Shown here in pieces: positions 57,346 to 64,000 of a DNA stretch of 64,000 nt. The stretch comes from Panaeolus papilionaceus (Eukaryota; Basidiomycota; Agaricomycetes; Agaricales), in assembly GCA_015501605.1 (NCBI GenBank), contig JADNRZ010000003.1, positions 1,984,001-2,048,000 on the forward strand. The letters run 5' to 3'. A model generated the notes under the pieces. It was given only the letters and a program-made list of their open reading frames with translations, was not told the origin of the DNA and did not search any database. How positions within the stretch are numbered: position 1 is the stretch's first letter; the number at the start of each line of letters is the position of its first letter. The position numbers and the translations under genes were made by a program.

Positions 57346-59611
57346 TCATACTTGCCCCCTAGAAGCCTCAAGCAACTCCCTCCATTTGTCTGATCTCGGT
57401 TGAATGTCGCATTCAAACGGTGCCTTGTGTCTGTAATTCAAGTAATTCGCCCACAGGCGATGCTGATGAGCAGTAGTCTCGGAATAGATCGCAGCGTTGG
57501 GTTATCACTCACATCATAATGCCTTCTTCATTCATTGTGTCATCGACTTCCACCTCGAGCCCATTTTGATCCCGTTTTCTACAGAGTTTAAAGCAACACA
57601 AAATAGATGCCATCATAAGCCATAACTAAGGCGAAACGTCAGATCCATGGGCCATTGGATGACAGATTGATACTCGCCATAGAGCTAGCGACATGCTTGC
57701 CAACACAATGTCTATTCCGTTCGGCTGGGGTAAGCATACAATGCACCATCGTCGTGCTCGACTCTTTTGTTCTCGAATGGCTCACCTTTTCCCGAAGCCG
57801 AATGCCAAAATTCGGTCCACATTCTTAATTCCTCCCCTGTCGTTCAGAAACCTCTCAGGATTAAACAGATCGGGATTGGGCCCATGTTGCTTTTCATCCA
57901 AACCCATCGCCCTGTTATATATTTTTGTTAGAATAAAAGGCAAAAGGAGATATCAGGAGTCTGACCAGATGTTCGCAAAAATACAGGTCCCTTTGTGAAT
58001 ATCAATGGTAAACATGATACGCTCGTGATAATTGAAAAACAACCCTCTGTGCCAGGTTTCGTACCTTTCGGGATGTAGTACCCCTTGTACCAATCGTCCT
58101 CCCGAGCGACGTGCCCAACTCCCATCGGCACTGGCGGACACCACCTGAGGAGCTCCCGGTATATAGCTTCAATGTAAGGCAGCGATGCTCGATCTTCGAA
58201 TGTGGGCAGTCGATGAGGGTGACCTAGTACGCGATCGAGTTCTTCTTGAGCCCTCAATTGGATTTCAGGATGTTTAACCATGAGGTAAAAGAATGTTTGA
58301 GTTGCAGAAATTGTCTAGGTTCAGGTTTATGAGTAATTTCAAGGGGACGATTGGGGTGGCATTACAGTATCAGATGCAGCTACGGAGAAGGTGGCAGTTC
58401 GTCAGCTTAATAACGCCTTATGGAATTGGATCAGTCAAAGTTACCTGCGTAGACGGTCTGAGCGACATTCATCACAATATCCTCCTCATCTTGCGACGCT
58501 CCTACCGTCTGCTTCTTTTCCATAAAGTTCCCCACCACAGATGGAGTAGCAGTTCCCATCTCCTAGAAGACACATGGATTGAGCCACTTATCCTAGGCCT
58601 CAACATCAAAGCGTAAAACGAGGGACGACTTACAACATCTTTCAACAGGGTATCCATAATTATACGCTTCATATCTTGACCCAAAGCTCTACATTGAGCC
58701 GCCATTCGCTGTGTCCACGTCCACGGAACATATTCGAACAACGGAAAAATGCTAACCAAGCTACCGCCAGGTGACAGAATTTTGATTCCCAGCTCCATGT
58801 GTTCGTCTGCTGCGTAGACAGCCGGGTCGTCGACGGACTTGACATCGTATCCGAACATCGTGGAAAGCGGGACCGCCCTTGAAAACCTTCGCGGAGAAAG
58901 TATCCAGAATAGTGATGATCAATGGGGGAATGTAAATCTAGGTACATGAGTACGAGACCTACATTTTGCTGTGATCCTCGAAGCGATCAGGAAGATCCAG
59001 CAGGCCAATGAGAAAGTCATGGACCTTGTTTGCAAAGGTCGGGTAGAAGGTCTTCACACTCGAGGATTTGAAACACTGTTGAGAAAGTCGGTGATGCGCA
59101 TGCCAATATTCGCCGTAGGGAAGAATAGAGAAATTATACTCCCAACCGAGCCTGATACAGCGATAAAACGTGCAAGTATAAGTAGTGGTACATAGCATCA
59201 TGTTAGACCTACAGCTTAACGGGCGCGTATGGTCGATCTGAATAAATCAGTGACCGATTTTCGAGCAGCTCATCGACGTCTTCACGCGAGTTGAGGATGA
59301 TAAGCCTGTATCCGAAGGCATTGAGACCGATTATGTTGGCTGCGAAGATAGATTAGCATTCGTAACGGATTGTGGACTAATCGACACCTACTGTTGTATT
59401 CCTTCGACATTGCATAGTAGACTCGTGAAGCATCCTTAAATGCAATATCGAGGGCATTTCCAATAAACCAGCGTGGTTTGGGACCTGGAGGGAATGGTCC
59501 ATTCTTGGGAGACTCATGCCGACCAGCCACAAACCTAAATACGACCAGGGCAAGACAACTGGCCGTGACTATGTAGATATCTAACCAGGTGATGAGGATA
59601 CCCGAGACCAT
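57346..59611 (-). CDS. cytochrome P450 monooxygenase, intact paralogue
   Basis: About twelve exons from ATG 59611 to TGA at 57346; the best supported are 59611-59392, 59339-59213, 59151-58963, 58877-58634, 58562-58445, 58379-58366, 58314-58065, 57990-57966 and 57911-57786. It has a membrane anchor (LDIYIVTASCLALVVF), PPGPKPRWFIGN, IYRELLRWCPP (ExxR), NPERF, and a heme loop FGFGKRHCVGKH with Val where many P450s have Pro. A 14-base exon sits at the same place as in the neighbouring P450, so the two are paralogues. After GKH the exon boundary is uncertain, but LWLMMASILCCFKL and PFECDIQPRS give the normal C-terminus. It should act at the ER with P450 reductase; the substrate is unknown. Confidence 0.82.
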
Positions 59612-60290
59612 AGTATTTCCGACTGTTGAAGGGACGAGGGAAAAGGTATTGTGGGGTATGGTGCCTATTTTCGGCTCTACCCATCTATCAAGTTGATGAA
59701 CAACGGCAAGCGTACAGGTGAGAAGATGCTGAACAAATCTGGATTCTGGACAGGTCATTGACTGGGAAAAAAAAATAAAAAACTCACATGTCCAGATGCA
59801 TGTCATGATTCGTTCAAGTTCATGCAACGACGTGAGATATCCACAACCCCTTCATAAGTAGGATAGTCTTAAACCTATGTAGACAAGTGGTCAACAGGCC
59901 TAATCTGCTGAGCCCTTGATCGGCATTCACACGAATTGAGGTGCTTATTTGATGCCATGATGCCTCCACTGGCTTTGACATCAGGCAGCGCAGGTTGGCT
60001 GAGAGACACAAATTGATCATTAAGTATAAACCTTGAGGAAATAGGGATGTTGTTCGGAAAGTTGTGCACTTGCGTTATAGAATTAAATGATACGCGCTTC
60101 AGTACAACCGCTAACGCTTGTAGTAGCGCCGGCAATAGCGAACGTGAGGGGATAAATAAATAGTAATTTTCTTTGTTAGCCCAAATTTCACTCAATGTAC
60201 GAAGTGAGGCAAATTGTTGTGGGAGCCTTCGTCCCATCATAAGGCTTTCTCGAGGACTGAGGCAGGGAGCTTGAAACTCCATACGCGGCC
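59612..60290. other. spacer upstream of the second P450; possible tail of the DUF6533 gene
   Basis: A minus-strand open reading from 60294 to 59875 could be a further 3' exon of the membrane protein gene if a donor at about 60304 is used (joining SQ to ESLMMGRRLPQQF). I could not decide between that and a stop at 60291. Confidence 0.3.
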
Positions 60291-61627
60291 TCATCCATGG
60301 CCACCTTGCGAATGTGCAGGGTTAAACGAGGGGCCTAGGTCATCCTAAAGGTGAGCAAAATGCACATAATTATGCAGAATAAGGATGACATACGACCAAT
60401 GATAGTGCGAGAATGTAAAGCCTACAGAAAATGATTGAGTTAGACCATTATCGACTTCAAGTTAATTTCCTACGCAAATGTTGTACTCACACAAATAAAA
60501 GCTCGGATACATCGACAGAGAAGTGCCGGCCACTCCGAAAGCTCTCATATAGAGCAACGGATGACAGCATCACTGTAGTATTGATTGCACTAAGAGAAAG
60601 ACACCTAAGATCTCGAGCGAGCGACGCGACGCACCTGTGAGCAGAATAAACATGCAAATGGCCTCTCGCAACACGAGACCAGCTAAACGTGTCTTCAACA
60701 TTTTCTCAGCTATTAACTTGTATGCCGTCATGACAAAGAAGCACGCCTGCGACATTCCTACTCCCACTCTGATCAGTGGATGATTAGAGTCATTCAAATT
60801 TCGCGTGATTCGAGCTCTTCACTTACCCGAGTAATATGAGATTGGGACGCTCAGACCCAGCAGGATGACACTGTGTGGTAGCTGTTATTGATGTAAAAAT
60901 GACCCTTCCCTGACCGACAAGCTGCAAGCCAAGGCATATGAGGTGGAAGGATATGAGGGTATAAGCAACGAGCTTATTGCTGTTATACAAGGCTACAACT
61001 GGTAGGGGATGATCAAAACGGATACAAGGTTTAGGATCTGACGCAAATCTACCTCTCATCAGAAGACCCATCTCGACAAGTGCTGCCCCAGACGAAACCA
61101 TAAACGAACGAAACACGAATACAGCGATGCAATAATTGAGTGTCGGAGATCCGGAAAATATCTGCATGGATAGTGCATAATGGGTCCTGGACAAGATGCA
61201 CACAGCATCGGCTTCAAATCATTCAATGAAATAGGAGATGGAACGCACACGTGCAATAAAAGCATCACATATCTTGATAGGTAATAATGAACCTTGACAT
61301 GGTTAAATCTGCCCCTGTTTCGTCAAAACGAACCTTCGTTAGGGATACGCAAACCTCCGAGCTGTTCAGCAGAAATATGCATACCATGCCCATATGCACT
61401 TTACTTCGTCTGGAAAGTAGTAAATCCAGTCAAGTATGTGTAACACTAGCACTGATGCTGTTGCATTGTCCCAAGTGGAGGATTGGTTTCAACGAGGATG
61501 AGCCACTGGTCAGTTCTCAGTACAACCAAGACGTCGAAGACGACGAGAATGAGAAGAGCTCACTTGTTGCCCATGAAACGGTCTGTGAGGCCATAGCGGT
61601 ACTGTACGGTAGATCCTTAAATGGCAT
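60291..61627 (-). CDS. DUF6533-like multi-pass membrane protein
   Basis: Exons 61627-61564, 61457-61385, 61314-61249, 61186-61053, 60998-60827 and 60768-60635 join in frame. The start MPFKDLPYSTAMASQ leads into the DUF6533 signature ILDWIYYFPDEVKCIWAW, then KVHYYLSRYVMLLLHV. Further hydrophobic segments follow (LNYCIAVFVFRSFMV, YTLISFHLICLGLQLV, MSQACFFVMTAYKL). Agaric DUF6533 proteins have about seven membrane segments and unknown function. Downstream readings (AINTTVMLSSVALYESF, LLFVVLYILALSL, DDLGPSFNPAHSQ) look like the remaining exons, but the join after FILLT does not keep frame with the splice sites I can see. The 3' end, set at the TGA at 60291, is provisional. Confidence 0.62.
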
Positions 61628-62377
61628 CTCAGCTTCGGCGGCTGGGCCTACCAGCGCTGAGTTGTGACGGAGGGGTAGAGTATAAAGCGAGTGTCGAGAG
61701 AGAATTAAGTATGGTGTGCGCTAAATGAGAGTAAGAATGAGAGTAGAAATAAAATGGTTTGTAAGACTTGCCAACGAAGGCAGTGTGTAGAAAGCCAAGT
61801 CACAGGTGGGAGCAGGGTGCCATCGACCCTTGGACAACATCGCCGCCACAAAGTGTGATCACGCCAGCAGGGTCAGGTTGGGATAAGACTGGGATAACTA
61901 ACCATCCTGTTTGGTCAGGTCGACATTAGGTCTGGGTATCGCTGCAATAAACGCGGCAGCTCATTCGAGTCCTCACAGGCGCTCGCGTGGTTCAATTTGA
62001 CGCGCTCCACAGTTTACATAGGCTGCCTCAGAACCTTTGAAGGTTGGCATTTTTCGTTATGACTCCTTTGTGTCCTGAAACTTTAAGGCTTCATTGAGCT
62101 CGACCCTGAGTTCCTGAATGTTTGAATTTTAAGTTACGTCAGGACAGGGATACGGTGGGAGCTTGATACCATGCTCGCTCGGTAGATACTCGCTTGTACT
62201 CGCCTCACTCAACCCTCATGCTTGCCCCACATCGAAAGCAATCAGGGACATTACTTATTGCATGAGCTTGGTAAGTAACTTAAAGTGAGAGAATTTAGAG
62301 AGAATGCCACTGGATTTTTTTTTCACTACACAATTCTACATATCCTCAAGTCAGTGACGCTCATTCGCGCTGCCCAT
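61628..62377. other. intergenic, no supported gene
   Basis: Lies between the start of the DUF6533-like gene and the 3' end of the pectate lyase gene. No reading frame or repeat is supported. Confidence 0.45.
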
Positions 62378-63884
62378 TTAAGAAAGAATGTCGGAGTTTG
62401 TGTAGAGGCAGTTCTGTGTCGCAAGTCAAAAACATGAGTTGACGTGCGCGGTGGGAGATTCATATATAGAAATGAAGAAAACAAACCTTGCCATCGGGAC
62501 CACTACCGTTCTTCGAGGGTTCAGCCCCACTGTTGTTTCCGGTGAATCTGTAGAAAGATAAACACGTTGTCAATGCAGAGCCCAATTAAATGTAAAGCCT
62601 TGAAACACAAACTTCTGGCAGATAGTGCTGACGCTCGAAACTTTAGTGCGCCTAATTGTTGCGGTGCTGGGAGCAAACATAGAACGTCAATTGTTGCTTC
62701 GGAATAGACGCCAATATTCGACCCATTGGCTTACTCTCCATAGTTACTATAGGGACAATGATATTGAATATGGCAGTTATGGTTGCTAACTGTAATCGGA
62801 ATCCTTACGTGTTGATTCCAACCAAATTGGACCCCTTCACAGCCCAGGAATCTAGAATCTAATGCTACAGTTGAGAATATCTTCAAAAAAAAAAAATATG
62901 AGATAGCATTCGTTACCTCGACGTCGCGCTTGTATTGGGTTTTGCAATTCCCGCACTGCTTTATATGTGAGACTTCGCGCATTTTGCTTCGAATCGAATC
63001 GAACGTACGCTTCGGTACAGCTTGCCAAAGTTCTCGGCATAGAACTGCAACTATTCCGTCAACGGCACGAAATGCCGAACGACGGGCGTCAAGGACGTAC
63101 GTTACTAATGATAACCTAACCAGAAGCGACGCAAGTGAGCTTATTGGGCATATAAGGGAATAAATAATGCACACCTTTCCACCACCGTTGTGCTGAACAA
63201 CTGTGTTCAAAAATATTAGAGGCGATTATTCCTGGTTGGAGTGACCTTACTTTTATCTGAGGCACCCTTGGCACCTCCTCCGTTGATTCGAGAGGTTCCG
63301 CTTGTCTGTTTGATGGTGACAGCATCCTCACAGACATCCTGTCGCAATTGACGATCAGCAAATAACATAAAGCTTGACTCGAGAGACATGGTGTAGGCTC
63401 TTACCTCCCACCAGACATTGTTCAAAGTACAGGAACCTTAAATTCCCAAGAATCAGTCAGTGATAAGCGCTTCGCAGTAAGCACATGGGTTTCTCCTACC
63501 CTTGCAGTGAATGCCTTCAGCTTGGTTCTTTCCAATAACAACATTATTGAGAGTCGCGCCGTTCTCAAGGATGAAAACGGCATCGGATTCACCACCTTCG
63601 GTCTGGCCGCTGCAAGCTCCAGAGCCTCTGTCGTAGCGGGTGAAGGCCTTGGGTGGGTTAAACGTCTGCCCAGCCCCGACTTTGATCGCCGAACTCAGAC
63701 TGCTGGTGGTGGGAGGGCTGGGGAACACATTGCTTGCGGCACGTCGTTGCACTTGGACGCTGTCAATAAGGGTACGCAGAGCCGAATTTAGAGAGGTTTT
63801 TCAGTAATAGTAAAGCCCCACTCACGGATCAGCAGAGACGAGAGCAGCTGTAATAGCTAGGACAATAAACTTTGCAGAGAACAT
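62378..63884 (-). CDS. secreted pectate lyase, polysaccharide lyase family 3
   Basis: ATG 63884 opens a signal peptide ([18 protein letters not shown]). Clear exons are 63884-63826, 63759-63500, 63436-63405, 63338-63251 and 63200-63175, followed by five or six more short ones down to TAA at 62378. PL3 landmarks read through the splices: [93 protein letters not shown] and a Cys-containing end ([11 protein letters not shown]). The fold is a right-handed beta-helix cleaving de-esterified pectin by Ca-dependent beta-elimination outside the cell. The boundary around [11 protein letters not shown] is ambiguous. Pectin use fits a litter, wood or root-associated fungus. Confidence 0.85.
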
Positions 63885-64000
63885 TGTGTTGGCCCCAGGG
63901 TCGGTGAGTATGAGAAGGTACTTCTGACTTTGCCTCTTCTTATAGTGTAGACTTGACTGTAGTGGTGGCAACTATCCGAGGTTTCAAAAACCACAAATTC
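63885..64000. promoter_or_regulatory. pectate lyase promoter region
   Basis: The 116 bases upstream of the pectate lyase start reach the window edge. A TATA-like TATAAGAAG lies on the minus strand about 55 bases before the ATG (near 63938-63946). Other elements would be outside the window. Confidence 0.35.

Overview
The window looks like nuclear DNA of a mushroom-forming basidiomycete (Agaricomycetes). Genes are split by many short GT-AG introns, mostly about 50-75 bases. The gene content is typical of that group: a DUF6533-type membrane protein, BTB/POZ and F-box paralogues, an HSPA12-like Hsp70, a PL3 pectate lyase, dienelactone hydrolases, and P450s with tiny exons. I saw no rRNA, tRNA or CRISPR array. 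Exon coordinates are my own splicing by eye, using frame continuity and splice consensus. Function calls rest on motifs recalled from families, not on database searches.

Layout. 0.4-1.5 kb: 3' part of a multi-pass membrane protein gene. 3.9-6.4 kb: a nuclear-looking alanine-rich protein. 8.1-10.1 kb: a broken F-box gene. 12.8-16.2 kb: a GATA-type transcription factor. 17.1-17.8 kb: a GFA/CENP-V-fold zinc protein. 18.0-20.6 kb: a twelve-exon Hsp70-like ATPase. 21.3-26.8 kb: three tandem BTB/POZ paralogues; the middle one has an out-of-frame internal deletion, and a 776-bp hAT-like element with an 8-bp target duplication lies between the second and third. 28.4-30.5 kb: Zim17/Hep1 (mitochondrial Hsp70 escort) and a Gfo/Idh/MocA oxidoreductase with an in-frame TAG. 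31.8-35.2 kb: a GPI-anchor-like surface protein and an intact F-box protein. 35.7-40.4 kb: a large DH-PH-FYVE Rho-family GEF resembling Ustilago Don1. 41.1-43.5 kb: a tandem pair of an unrecognised family, one intact and one broken.

45.2-51.9 kb is a segmental duplication. Each unit carries a small secreted protein gene and a divergently oriented dienelactone hydrolase. Both hydrolases are intact. The second secreted-protein copy has lost its start codon at the duplication edge, next to remnants of a coiled-coil gene. 52.1-53.5 kb: an intronless T4 Rnl1-like RNA ligase. 54.1-59.6 kb: two related P450 genes. The first has a premature TAA, a GC-AG intron and a 0.66-kb insertion-bearing intron; the second appears intact. 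60.3-61.6 kb: a DUF6533-like membrane protein. 62.4-63.9 kb: a secreted PL3 pectate lyase.

Overall the window mixes conserved housekeeping genes (Zim17, GATA factor, GEF) with fast-turnover accessory genes. Local tandem duplication followed by decay is the dominant theme. At least six loci carry lesions visible directly in the sequence.
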